Origin: an uncultured Prevotellaceae bacterium
GTDB taxonomy: Bacteria > Bacteroidota > Bacteroidia > Bacteroidales > Bacteroidaceae
Reading direction: 5' to 3'
DNA length: 59,572 bases
Assembly: GCA_900316445.1 (NCBI GenBank)
Contig: ONCZ01000032.1
Coordinates: 1-59,572, forward strand
The notes under the pieces are model-generated. The model was given only the letters and a program-made list of their open reading frames with translations. It was not told the origin of the DNA and searched no databases. Position numbers and translations under genes: made by a program. This document shows, in pieces, positions 31,751 to 44,123 of the stretch (within the stretch, counting starts at the first letter, position 1; every line of letters begins with the position of its first letter).

Positions 31751-33664
31751 TTAATTGTGTATAATTAGCGCAGACTGGGGTGAAACTGAGACCTTGCAAC
31801 CCGTTGTTTCGCCCATTCCCTGCTCGTTAATGACACTATTTTGGCAGACAATCGTGTAGCTGCCATCAGGGATATTGACCTCCGTTGTGGCCTTGTTGGC
31901 GTTGAGGATCACGATGATGTCACGCCAGTCATCACGGCCTGCGTAGTTCTTCAGACGGTAGGCGATGGCGCCTGCGGGGGCATCGAGGAACTCCAAGTGC
32001 TTGCGCACGAGATCGGCATTGCCCAGACGGAAGGCAGGATGGTGCTTGCGCAGGGCGATGAGGTTCTTGTAGTAGTTGAACACCTGCGGATACTTTGTCT
32101 TGTTGCTCCAGTCGAGCTGGTTGATGTCGTCAGGAGACTCAAAGCTGTTGTGGACACCCTTTTTGTCTCGCAGCAGTTCCTCACCGCTGAGCATAAAGGG
32201 CACACCCTGAGACGTGAACACGGCTGTCTGGGCAAGTAAGTCAAGGCGAATCAATTCATCAGTGGTGATGCCTGGGACAGAGGATTTCAGACGATCCACG
32301 AGGCACATGTCATCGTGGCAGCTCACGTAGCTCATCATCTGTGTGGGTTCCAAAGCCCAGGGCTCCTTGGCATAGTTCACCTTCGTCATATCCACCTGCG
32401 GATGGGCGATGGCTCCTGCGATGCCGAACTTCACACTCTCGCTCTCTGTGCCTAAAGCCAGCCACGCAGCCTTCGTATCGTCAGAGAACGGGCCACGCAG
32501 GGCATCACGGATCTCGTCGGAGAAGGCGGCGATGCCAGGCATCTGCGGGATGTTCGCCTTCATGCCCAGCCGTTCGTTGGGAATGGCACAGGCGCCAGCA
32601 CTCCAGCCCTCTCCATATATAAATAAGGTGGGATCAATCTTATCTACTGCCTTGCGGATCTCGTTCATTGTCTCGATGTCGTGGCATCCCATCAGGTCAA
32701 AGCGGAAGCCGTCGATGTGGTATTCGTTGATCCAGTATTTCACCGACTCTATCATAAACTTCCGCATCATCGGCTGGTCGCTGGCGGTCTCGTTGCCGCA
32801 GCCTGAGCCGTTGCTATAGGCACCGTCGGCGGTCTTACGATAGAAATAGTCAGGATAGGTGCGCTGGAAGTTTGAGTGATCGATGTCGTAGGTGTGGTTA
32901 TACACCACGTCGAGGATTACGCGGATACCTACCTTATGGAGGGCCTGCACCATCTGCTTGAATTCACGGATACGCACCTCGGGCTGATAGGGGTTGGTGG
33001 AATAGCTGCCCTCAGGCACATTATAGTTCACTGGGTCATAGCCCCAGTTGTACTGTGGCTCATTGAGGCGTGTCTCATCCACAGAGCCGTAGTCATAGCT
33101 GGGCAGGATGTGGATGGCATTCACGCCCAAGGTCTTCAAATGCTCGATGGCCCACGGCTCTGTCAGAGCGAGGAACTTGCCTGGGTTCTTGGCATCCTTG
33201 CGGGCGATGGAGAAGTCACGATGATGCATCTCGTAGACGATGATGTCGGCTGGTGATTTCGTAACGGGACGCTGATCATCTGCCCAACCTTCTGGATTGG
33301 TCTTTGAGAGGTCGATGATGGCTCCACGCTTGCCGTTCACACCAACAGCCTTGGCAAAGACACCAGGGCACTCACCCTTACCCATATCAAAGGTGTAGAA
33401 CTTGCCCATCAGGTCGCCTTTCACGGTGGTCTGCCATTGTTCGTTGGCAGTGCGTGTCATCTTGATGGTCTTCAGGGCCTTGCCGCCCAGACCTTCCTGA
33501 TAGATACGTACGACGACATTCTTGGCATCGTTGGGTGCAAAGAGCGTGAATACGGTTTTCTCTGGTGAATAGCTCACCTCCTGAAATGTCTGTGTCTGCG
33601 TCTGTGCTGCTGCAAATCTTGGGAACAGCAGAGACAATAATCCTGCGAATATCAAAGTCTTCAT
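31751..33664 (-). CDS. pulA: Type I pullulanase (GH13)
   Basis: The 637-residue secreted enzyme has a signal peptide (MKTLIFAGLLSLLFPRFAAAQ) and a CBM48-like N-terminal domain ('VFTLFAPNDAKNVVVRIYQ'). The pullulanase hallmark 'YNWGYDPVNYNVPEGSY' is present. Catalytic residues are in 'GFRFDLMG' (nucleophile), 'YGEGWSAG' (acid/base) and 'SCHDDMCL'. It debranches alpha-1,6 links of starch or glycogen. It is the last gene of the operon malQ-GH97-SusR-like-pulA and starts one base after the preceding stop. Confidence 0.93.
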   Translation of the reverse strand: MKTLIFAGLLSLLFPRFAAAQTQTQTFQEVSYSPEKTVFTLFAPNDAKNVVVRIYQEGLGGKALKTIKMTRTANEQWQTTVKGDLMGKFYTFDMGKGECPGVFAKAVGVNGKRGAIIDLSKTNPEGWADDQRPVTKSPADIIVYEMHHRDFSIARKDAKNPGKFLALTEPWAIEHLKTLGVNAIHILPSYDYGSVDETRLNEPQYNWGYDPVNYNVPEGSYSTNPYQPEVRIREFKQMVQALHKVGIRVILDVVYNHTYDIDHSNFQRTYPDYFYRKTADGAYSNGSGCGNETASDQPMMRKFMIESVKYWINEYHIDGFRFDLMGCHDIETMNEIRKAVDKIDPTLFIYGEGWSAGACAIPNERLGMKANIPQMPGIAAFSDEIRDALRGPFSDDTKAAWLALGTESESVKFGIAGAIAHPQVDMTKVNYAKEPWALEPTQMMSYVSCHDDMCLVDRLKSSVPGITTDELIRLDLLAQTAVFTSQGVPFMLSGEELLRDKKGVHNSFESPDDINQLDWSNKTKYPQVFNYYKNLIALRKHHPAFRLGNADLVRKHLEFLDAPAGAIAYRLKNYAGRDDWRDIIVILNANKATTEVNIPDGSYTIVCQNSVINEQGMGETTGCKVSVSPQSALIIHN

Positions 33665-34702
33665 TTTAATGTTTATTGTAACCCTTCTTTCTGAAACGTA
33701 ATATGATAAATAAGAGGGCCATAAGGAGCAAGCCGATCACGATGGAAGTAATCAGGAGGATCCTGTTAGCCCGCGACTGGGCAGCCTTCTTGCTTTTCTC
33801 GACGACGCTGACGACAGAGTTCACCTGATAGGCACGCATCTGAGGACAGAAGGTCAGGTTGCACTCTCTGGCAAACTCCACATAACGGCTGGCGCGATTG
33901 ATGTCACCATCGTTGGCGAGGTGCTCAGCCAGGAAAAGGAGGGACGCCTGGTTCATCACGGCACACTTGATGTCGTCAAGGGCCGACTTGCCCAGCCAGT
34001 AACAGGTCATATCGTGGTTCTTCAGTTTGTCATAGACCATCGAACGGTAGAAGGCGGCATAAGCTGCCTCGTGGGTGCCGTCAGTGACTTTCTTGATCCA
34101 TTCATCGCTGAGTTGCAGAGCATCCTGATATTGCCGACGGGCATTGAGGATATCCATTTTCAGGTGGAGAAATTCCTCGCTGCCTTCCTCTTCGGCTACC
34201 ATTAATAGAGAGTCGCGATAGGCATCTTGCATATTGTAATAGCGTAGTTGCACCTCCTTGCGCTGGGTATAGGATCCAATCTCGCCGCAGACGTGCATCC
34301 AGGCGTGGTAATAGTCAATCAGCCCCCTCTTGTCGAGGTCAGACTTGTTGACAAGCCGGAGCTGTTCGATGGACTCTGTGTGCCTGTCGGATTTGGAGCA
34401 TTGATAGGCCAACAAGGAACGGAAACGTCCGGTGAGGTCAGGACGGTGGAGATAGTCGGCCAGGTTGATGCAGAGCTCAACAAAATGTAATGCAGAGTCA
34501 TTCCGATAGGACTCATAGAGTCTGAAAAGATTCTCAGCCATCAGGAGCCTCTTCTCAACGTTTGTCTCTTTTTGCAGACTGTCACGGTAGGCGGTAATCT
34601 TACGTTCCCGCTCTGCAACGTATTGTGGCGACTGGCTGATGGCGTCGTCGATCTCCAGATAGAGGGCCTTGAGGTCTATTGTCTCATCAGCCAAGGCAGG
34701 CA

Positions 34703-39486
<4,784 letters not shown>

Positions 39487-39572
39487 GTTATAACTGGTTT
39501 TTGTTAGACATTTGATGGTAGCTTTCGCTTATATATTAATAATGTGTAGTTGACAGCGTCAACTTTTCATGG

Positions 39573-39580
39573 CAAAGTTA
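39573..39580 (-). promoter_or_regulatory. -7 box of the malQ operon
   Basis: The complement reads TAACTTTG, identical to that of the neopullulanase gene. The leader to malQ is about 80 nt. Confidence 0.65.
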
Positions 39581-39633
39581 CGAATAAATTCCACCCGTTG
39601 TTCTCCATAGGCGGAGATATTGCCAAAAGAAAG

Positions 39634-39649
39634 ATGCAAACGATTGCAT
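39634..39649. promoter_or_regulatory. LacI-family operator-like palindrome upstream of malQ
   Basis: ATGCAAACGATTGCAT has 6-bp arms around a central ACGA and fits the general LacI/GalR pattern TGnAAnCGnTnnCA. It is 61 bp upstream of the -7 box. Confidence 0.55.
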
Positions 39650-39722
39650 GGATGAAAGAATAAGTGTAAGTTTGACACACGTCAAGAAGGTGTCTTATTA
39701 AGGATTGTTTTGGCTCAAAAAC

Positions 39723-39753
39723 TTGCATGTGCGCGAACACAGTAGTACCTTTG
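39723..39753 (+). promoter_or_regulatory. Consensus promoter of the 28-codon peptide transcript
   Basis: TTG (39723-39725) and TACCTTTG (39746-39753) are spaced by 20 nt and followed by C. It is divergent from the malQ promoter. Confidence 0.7.
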
Positions 39754-39819
39754 CACCAGAATTAAGAAACAAAGGAAATATTTAGGGTAACAATTTTAAA
39801 ATTTAGAAAGGGTTTAATT

Positions 39820-39906
39820 ATGATTATCTTCAATTTTGTAGTTTTGTCGCTCGCTTCAGTGGTTAAGACCAAGGCAACCAAGGCCGTCTCACTGATGAGC
39901 AAATAA
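39820..39906 (+). CDS. 28-residue hydrophobic/basic peptide
   Basis: A 28-codon frame begins MIIFNFVVLSLASVV and ends in a basic tail (KTKATKAVSLMSK). It lies on a transcript bounded by a consensus promoter and a stem-loop, with the A/T-rich leader (ATTTAGAAAGGGTTTAATT) typical of well-expressed Bacteroidota genes. The layout, one short hydrophobic segment and a basic end, is that of small membrane proteins or type I toxins. I recognise no family, and I found no antisense promoter matching the consensus. It could instead be a leader peptide or a chance frame in a small RNA. Confidence 0.5.
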   Translation: MIIFNFVVLSLASVVKTKATKAVSLMSK

Positions 39907-39940
39907 AAAAAGGATTCGTTTGTATTTTAGAGTATATGAG

Positions 39941-39977
39941 AGAGAGGGACTGTCCTGAACTGGGCAGTTCCTCTCTT
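39941..39977 (+). terminator. Stem-loop after the 28-codon gene
   Basis: AGAGAGGGACTG pairs with CAGTTCCTCTCT (one G-U pair). The run that follows is CTTCCCGTTT, so termination strength is uncertain. Confidence 0.5.
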
Positions 39978-40230
39978 CCCGTTTGTAGCAAGAGCTCATT
40001 TCACGGTTATGTCAACAAAATTCAAGATTTTGCGTTATTCTCTAATGCTTTTGTATCTTACTGAAAATCAAGTAGATGCAAAGCTTGGGCTTTAGTCTCT
40101 GGAAAATCCGACTTTACAGGCACTAAAGTCCGACTTTCCCCTAACGAAAGTCCCCTTTTCCCCTAACGAAAGTCCGTTCTTTCATGTGTTCTTTACGGTT
40201 TGTAAAATAATTTCGAATCCACTGCCTAAA

Positions 40231-40649
40231 TTTCTCACTTTCTCACTTATGACAGGAAGGTTTTGTAAATCATGCAAAATATTCATTTATTCAAGTATTC
40301 AATTAGGACAGGAAGGTTTTTCACTTTTTGATTGATAAAAGGTTTTTATTGTCAAAAAGAAAATTCGTTTTTATTTACATATTTGTATTCATAATTATGC
40401 TAATATTATATATTAATATTATAATAATATATAATATAATAATATATTATAGTATATATAATAAATATAATAATAAAATTTGTAAGAATGACTATAAATA
40501 TTTACAATATTGTGTATTATTATTCAATCTGCCAAGCAAATCCTAAACTTTCTTGTCATAAGTGAGAAAGTGAGAAACTGAGAAACTTTAGTACTTCCGT
40601 CGAGTTATAAAAACCTTCCTGTCCTAATTGAATACTTGAATATATGAAT
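40231..40649. repeat. Interleaved inverted-repeat block
   Basis: Segment B (40281-40321) pairs with 40609-40649 at 40 of 41 positions. Segment A (40231-40262) pairs with 40546-40577 with about two mismatches. The order A-B-A'-B' is interleaved, not nested. Both A and B contain GACAGGAAGGTTTT. Confidence 0.75.
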
Positions 40650-40680
40650 ATTTCCTCCCAATGGTTGGATATAATGTGTT

Positions 40681-41187
40681 CTAGATTAATTGCGTCAGAT
40701 CATAGTACATTGGGATTGTTTCTCCCTCGTTGACCTTACGAAGAGGCTTAAACCCATTATTCTCATAGAAAGGCACAGCCGAACGCAGAGCGTCAACTGT
40801 CACAAAACAACAGCCTGTACGGTTTTTCGTGATAAAAGTTTGCTTGACAAAGTCGATAATATCGGTACCGATATGTTGGTGCTGAGCTCCTACATTCACG
40901 CCTAGACGACCTATCTTCACCGCAGGATAATCACTACGATGCTTGCGATGAGGGAAAGAATTCCTGATGCGGCGCCAAGTTGCTTTGTCCGACTCTGCCA
41001 AAGAAATACGGTCGTTCGACAAGGAGAAGAAAGCTACTGTCATATCATCATCCTCTATGACATACGTCACTGCAAGCAGCCCTTTAGCGTACTGCTTGGC
41101 ATCTTGCAAAAGGAAATCGTTGAGGTCATCCTCTCCGCAATCAAACGGTTTGAAAGTGTGTTCCTGTGTTAGACGTACGATTTTCAT
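40681..41187 (-). CDS. GNAT acetyltransferase, toxin-like (TacT/AtaT group)
   Basis: The 168-residue protein begins MKIVRLTQEHTFKPFDCGED. 'FDCGEDDLNDFLLQDAKQYAKG' is the characteristic N-terminal pattern of tRNA-acetylating GNAT toxins. The acetyl-CoA region appears as 'VKIGRLGVNVGAQHQHIGTDIIDF' and the C-terminal part as 'AVPFYENNGFKPL'. The Q/RxxGxG/A loop reads QHQHIGTD, close to consensus. The gene follows a 52-residue small gene by 18 bp in the usual antitoxin-toxin order. Toxicity and target are inferred only. Confidence 0.7.
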   Translation of the reverse strand: MKIVRLTQEHTFKPFDCGEDDLNDFLLQDAKQYAKGLLAVTYVIEDDDMTVAFFSLSNDRISLAESDKATWRRIRNSFPHRKHRSDYPAVKIGRLGVNVGAQHQHIGTDIIDFVKQTFITKNRTGCCFVTVDALRSAVPFYENNGFKPLRKVNEGETIPMYYDLTQLI

Positions 41188-41205
41188 AGTTCATCTTGCC
41201 TACAA

Positions 41206-41364
41206 TCAGAATGTAAATGTAAGCAGCGACTGGATGAACGATGCGCCCTTAGCCACACGTGCCTTCTCTTCGGCAGAAGCTTTCTCCAGCTTTTCCATCT
41301 CGGCCACGAACTCGTAAGCATCGTCACCTTTCAATACCGGTGTAGGTTCAATAGGTTTTGCCAT
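41206..41364 (-). CDS. 52-residue small protein, putative antitoxin of the GNAT
   Basis: MAKPIEPTPVLKGDDAYEFV starts a short helical protein ending FIQSLLTFTF. The longer in-frame extension reads through the tRNA-Leu gene and is upstream of the -7 box (41385-41392, complement TATCTTTG), so I reject it. An ATG two codons upstream (41370) is also possible. It is not a typical ribbon-helix-helix (DUF1778) antitoxin, so the pairing with the GNAT rests on position alone. Confidence 0.6.
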   Translation of the reverse strand: MAKPIEPTPVLKGDDAYEFVAEMEKLEKASAEEKARVAKGASFIQSLLTFTF

Positions 41365-41495
41365 AATCATTCTTTTTTCCGCTGCAAAGATACAGCATTT
41401 TACTGAAACTTGCAACATTTTCTGCGTTTTTTTCGGACTGAGCCTAAAAAAGTGCTGCGAAGATAAATCTTGCAGCACTTTCGCTTCGAAGCCTG

Positions 41496-41577
41496 TACCC
41501 AGAGCCGGGGTCGAACCGGCACGGGTTGCCCCACTGGTGTTTGAGACCAGCGCGTCTACCGATTCCGCCATCTGGGC
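41496..41577 (-). tRNA. tRNA-Leu(CAA)
   Basis: The complement shows an acceptor stem GCCCAGA/TCTGGGT, a D-arm GGCGGAATCGGTAGACGC, an anticodon arm CTGGT-CTCAAAC-ACCAG, a variable arm GTGGGGCAACCCGT and a T-arm with GGTTCGACCCC. The long variable arm and CAA anticodon identify leucine. CCA is not encoded. A TACCTTTG box is at 41591-41598 on the same strand. Confidence 0.93.
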
Positions 41578-41705
41578 CTCTTAGCGGGTGCAAAGGTACA
41601 ATAAAAAAGTGAAAAGTGATGAGTGAAAAGTGAAAAATTTGTTTCCGCCATCGCATTTTTTTATTTTTTAATGCTTTTATTCTATTATCCTATTGTTTTT
41701 TTTGC

Positions 41706-41713
41706 TATCTTTG
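41706..41713 (+). promoter_or_regulatory. -7 box of the mannose-1-phosphate guanylyltransferase gene
   Basis: TATCTTTG followed by C, 27 nt before the start codon. Confidence 0.6.
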
Positions 41714-41740
41714 CACCGAATATGTTACTAAATCTATTTC

Positions 41741-42835
41741 ATGGACATAAAAGACAATAGAACTTTCTGCGTGATTCTCGCGGGAGGAAGGGGCCGGCGC
41801 CTGTGGCCTGCCAGTAGGAATGCCTATCCGAAACAGTTTATGGATTTCTTTGGTACAGGGAGAACCATGCTCCAGACTACGGTCGACCGTTTCAGCAAAA
41901 TCCTCCCCAAAGAGAATATATATATATGTACGTGTAAGGAATACCTGTCGTTGGTGAAAGAGCAACTGCCCTGCCTGACGGACGAGAACATCCTCGTAGA
42001 ACCTATCCACAGGAACACGGCTCCGAGTGTGGCCTGGGCGAATATGCGCATTTTGAAACGGAATCCTGATGCCAACATCATCGTCTCTCCTTCCGATCAG
42101 ATGGTGATCGACGAAGAGCGCTTTATCCAGAGTATGAACGTCGGCATTGGCTACGTATCGGAGAACGATGTGCTGCTGGCGATAGGTGTGAAGCCGACGC
42201 GACCGGAACCCGGCTATGGCTATATCCAGCTGGGCGACATGAGTTGCAAGCCTGACGTCTATAAGGTGAAGTCGTTCACGGAGAAGCCGGAGCGCGATTT
42301 TGCGACGATGTTCATGGAGAGTGGTGAGTTCTATTGGAACACAGGCATTTTCATTTCTAACGCTCGCCATCTGATCCATAGCTTCGAGGACGTCTTCCCC
42401 ATTGTGCTGCGTAATCTGAAATTTGAGAATCCTGACTATACTTATGAGGAGGAGATGAGGTATGTGGAAGAGAACTACCCCCGCTATCCGAACTTGGCGC
42501 TCGACTATGCCATTTTGGAACAGAGGCGTGATGTTTTTGTGATGAAATGTGATTTCGGCTGGGCTGACTTAGGCACATGGCACTCCATCTACGAGGCGAT
42601 GAGTAAGGTAGAGGATGATAATGTGATCCTCGACTCACAAGTGGAGATGGAGGACTGCCGTAACAACATCATCTGTTTGCCGAAGGGACGTCTGGGTGTC
42701 ATCAGTGGCCTGGAAGGCTATATCGTGGTGGAGCACGACAACGTGTTGTTCATTTGTAAGAAAGGGGATTCCTCTTCGCTGGTGCGGAAGTACGCCAGTG
42801 AGGTGCAGATGAAATATGGAGATGAGTTCGTGTAA
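41741..42835 (+). CDS. manC: Mannose-1-phosphate guanylyltransferase
   Basis: The 364-residue nucleotidyltransferase shows the GMP signature 'CVILAGGRGRRLWPASRNAYPKQF'. 'EPIHRNTAPSVAWANM', 'VSPSDQMVIDEERF' and 'SFTEKPERDF' follow, then the C-terminal left-handed helix part. It makes GDP-mannose from mannose-1-phosphate and GTP for mannosylated glycans or GDP-fucose. It lacks the C-terminal phosphomannose isomerase of longer bifunctional forms. It is monocistronic. A TTTATAG element follows its stop. Confidence 0.93.
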   Translation: MDIKDNRTFCVILAGGRGRRLWPASRNAYPKQFMDFFGTGRTMLQTTVDRFSKILPKENIYICTCKEYLSLVKEQLPCLTDENILVEPIHRNTAPSVAWANMRILKRNPDANIIVSPSDQMVIDEERFIQSMNVGIGYVSENDVLLAIGVKPTRPEPGYGYIQLGDMSCKPDVYKVKSFTEKPERDFATMFMESGEFYWNTGIFISNARHLIHSFEDVFPIVLRNLKFENPDYTYEEEMRYVEENYPRYPNLALDYAILEQRRDVFVMKCDFGWADLGTWHSIYEAMSKVEDDNVILDSQVEMEDCRNNIICLPKGRLGVISGLEGYIVVEHDNVLFICKKGDSSSLVRKYASEVQMKYGDEFV

Positions 42836-42840
42836 GATTT

Positions 42841-42944
42841 GTTTATAGTTTAAAGTTTATAGTTTATAGATGATTAGTTCTATAGGCAAAGGAATGGCTT
42901 GCCAGGTAATCATCTATAAACTATAAACCATCAACTATAAACTA
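42841..42944. repeat. TTTATAG inverted-arm element, copy 1
   Basis: The left arm (GTTTATAGTTTAAAG, GTTTATAGTTTATAGATGATTA) and the right arm (TAATCATCTATAAAC, TATAAACCATCAAC, TATAAACTA) are inverted repeats. They enclose TTCTATAGGCA and GGCTTGCCA words. The right arm includes the HIT stop codon. Confidence 0.85.
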
Positions 42945-43337
42945 TTTCGAAAACTCTGCAAAGATTTTCGAGGCGATTTCCTGGAATTCCTCTGACGTGA
43001 GTTTGAGCTTCTCACGACGGAAGTCTGCATCCTGCTCTGTCTGGAGTGGGATGAGGTGGATATGGGCGTGGGGCACTTCGAGACCCAATACGATCTGGGC
43101 TACCTTCTTGCAGGGGAAGGCTGCCTTGATGGCTTTGGCCACACGCTTGGCGAAGGCCTGATAACGGGCCAGCTCGTCATCGTCCATATCGAAGAAGTAA
43201 TCCACTTCGCGACGAGGGATCACGAGGGTGTGACCCTTCACCAGCGGGTTGATGTCAAGGAATGCATAGAACTCCTCGTTCTCGGCACACTTGTAGCTGG
43301 GAATCTCACCAGCAGCAATCTTACTGAATATATCCAT
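42942..43337 (-). CDS. HIT family hydrolase/transferase
   Basis: This is a 131-residue histidine-triad protein: 'MDIFSKIAAGEIPSYKCAEN' at the start, and the triad 'VPHAHIHLIPL' near residue 96-106. HIT proteins hydrolyse nucleoside phosphoramidates or dinucleotides. The length and sequence fit the Hint branch. The gene is flanked on both sides by paralogous TTTATAG elements, the right arm of one overlapping its stop. Confidence 0.92.
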   Translation of the reverse strand: MDIFSKIAAGEIPSYKCAENEEFYAFLDINPLVKGHTLVIPRREVDYFFDMDDDELARYQAFAKRVAKAIKAAFPCKKVAQIVLGLEVPHAHIHLIPLQTEQDADFRREKLKLTSEEFQEIASKIFAEFSK

Positions 43338-43348
43338 TTGTTATTTTT

Positions 43349-43464
43349 GTTTATAGTTGATAGTTTATGGTTTATAGATGAAATGTTCTATAGACAGATT
43401 AAAGACTTGCACTTATGGGCTTGCCAAGTAATCATCTATAAACTATAAACCATAAACTATAAAC
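43349..43464. repeat. TTTATAG inverted-arm element, copy 2
   Basis: The layout is the same as copy 1, and most central words are shared (TTCTATAGACA, GGGCTTGCCAAGTAATCATC). It fills the gap between greA and the HIT gene. Confidence 0.85.
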
Positions 43465-43470
43465 ATTAAA

Positions 43471-43938
43471 TTAACCTACTGTTATCTTGTCAATTCTCAG
43501 TTTGATGGAGCCACGGGGAATCTTCACTTCCACCTCGTCACCCACCTTGTGGTTCAGCAGTCCCTGGGCGATAGGAGTCTTGATGGAGATCTTGCCTTCG
43601 CGGAGGTTGGCCTCACTCTCACTAACGATGGTGTAGGTCATCTTCGCCTTGTTCGTCAGGTTGGTCATCTCCACCTTCGACAGAATCTGAACGGCGTCGG
43701 TACTTAGACGTGATGTGTCGACAACCTTCGCCTCGGAGATGGTCATCTTCAGACGGTTGATCTTGTCTTCCAGATTTGCCTGAGCCTCCTTGGCGGCATC
43801 ATACTCGGAATTCTCGCTGAGGTCACCCTTCTCACGGGCCTCGGCGATGGCTGCTGAGGCCTTCGGGCGCTCAACACCTTCCAAACGTTGTAATTCGGCT
43901 ACCAGTTTGTCGTAGCCTTCTTGTGACATATATGCCAT
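43471..43938 (-). CDS. greA: Transcription elongation factor GreA
   Basis: The 155-residue protein begins MAYMSQEGYDKLVAELQRLE. The N-terminal coiled coil includes 'EAREKGDLSENSEYDAAKEAQ' with the acidic tip (DLSENSEYDA) that stimulates transcript cleavage by RNA polymerase. The C-terminal FKBP-like domain ends 'EVKIPRGSIKLRIDKITVG'. It is full length. It is probably followed by HIT in the same transcript. No clear promoter was found upstream. Confidence 0.96.
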   Translation of the reverse strand: MAYMSQEGYDKLVAELQRLEGVERPKASAAIAEAREKGDLSENSEYDAAKEAQANLEDKINRLKMTISEAKVVDTSRLSTDAVQILSKVEMTNLTNKAKMTYTIVSESEANLREGKISIKTPIAQGLLNHKVGDEVEVKIPRGSIKLRIDKITVG

Positions 43939-44035
43939 GTTATTTACGATTTAGATATTTCTTTTAGTCGCTACGCTTTGTAAAAGCGCTGAAGCGAGTT
44001 CGATTTACTATTTATTCTCTTTTTCCTTGGGCGGA

Positions 44036-44075
44036 CAAAAACAAAAGAATCCCGACTTTCTCCATGTCGGAATCC
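44036..44075 (-). terminator. Rho-independent terminator of the PAP2 transcript
   Basis: On the minus strand GATTCCGAC pairs with GTCGGGATTC across a 9-nt loop and is followed by TTTTGTTTTTG. Confidence 0.7.
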
Positions 44076-44123
44076 TCAGCACTCACATGTCCTTATCCTT
44101 ACTTACGGTTGCAAAGGTAGACA

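Larger units (their letters stand above)
39487..40680. other. 1.2-kb repeat-rich intergenic region
   Basis: It contains the malQ promoter and operator, the 28-codon transcript, the GACTTTC/GAAAGTC repeat (40132-40152 and a partial second copy), and an interleaved inverted-repeat block from 40231 to 40649 around an AT-only core. The 72-codon frame within the core (40328-40546) is low complexity and is not called. Confidence 0.7.

Noticed and set aside
39755-39990. 6S RNA or other known housekeeping RNA
   Set aside because: I could not match its features to 6S, RNase P, SRP or tmRNA signatures, so it is reported as a peptide transcript.
40328-40546. 72-codon frame in the AT-only core
   Set aside because: Ile/Tyr/Asn-only low-complexity translation inside inverted repeats.
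41365-41571. N-terminal extension of the 52-residue small protein
   Set aside because: It runs through the tRNA-Leu gene and lies upstream of the transcription start.
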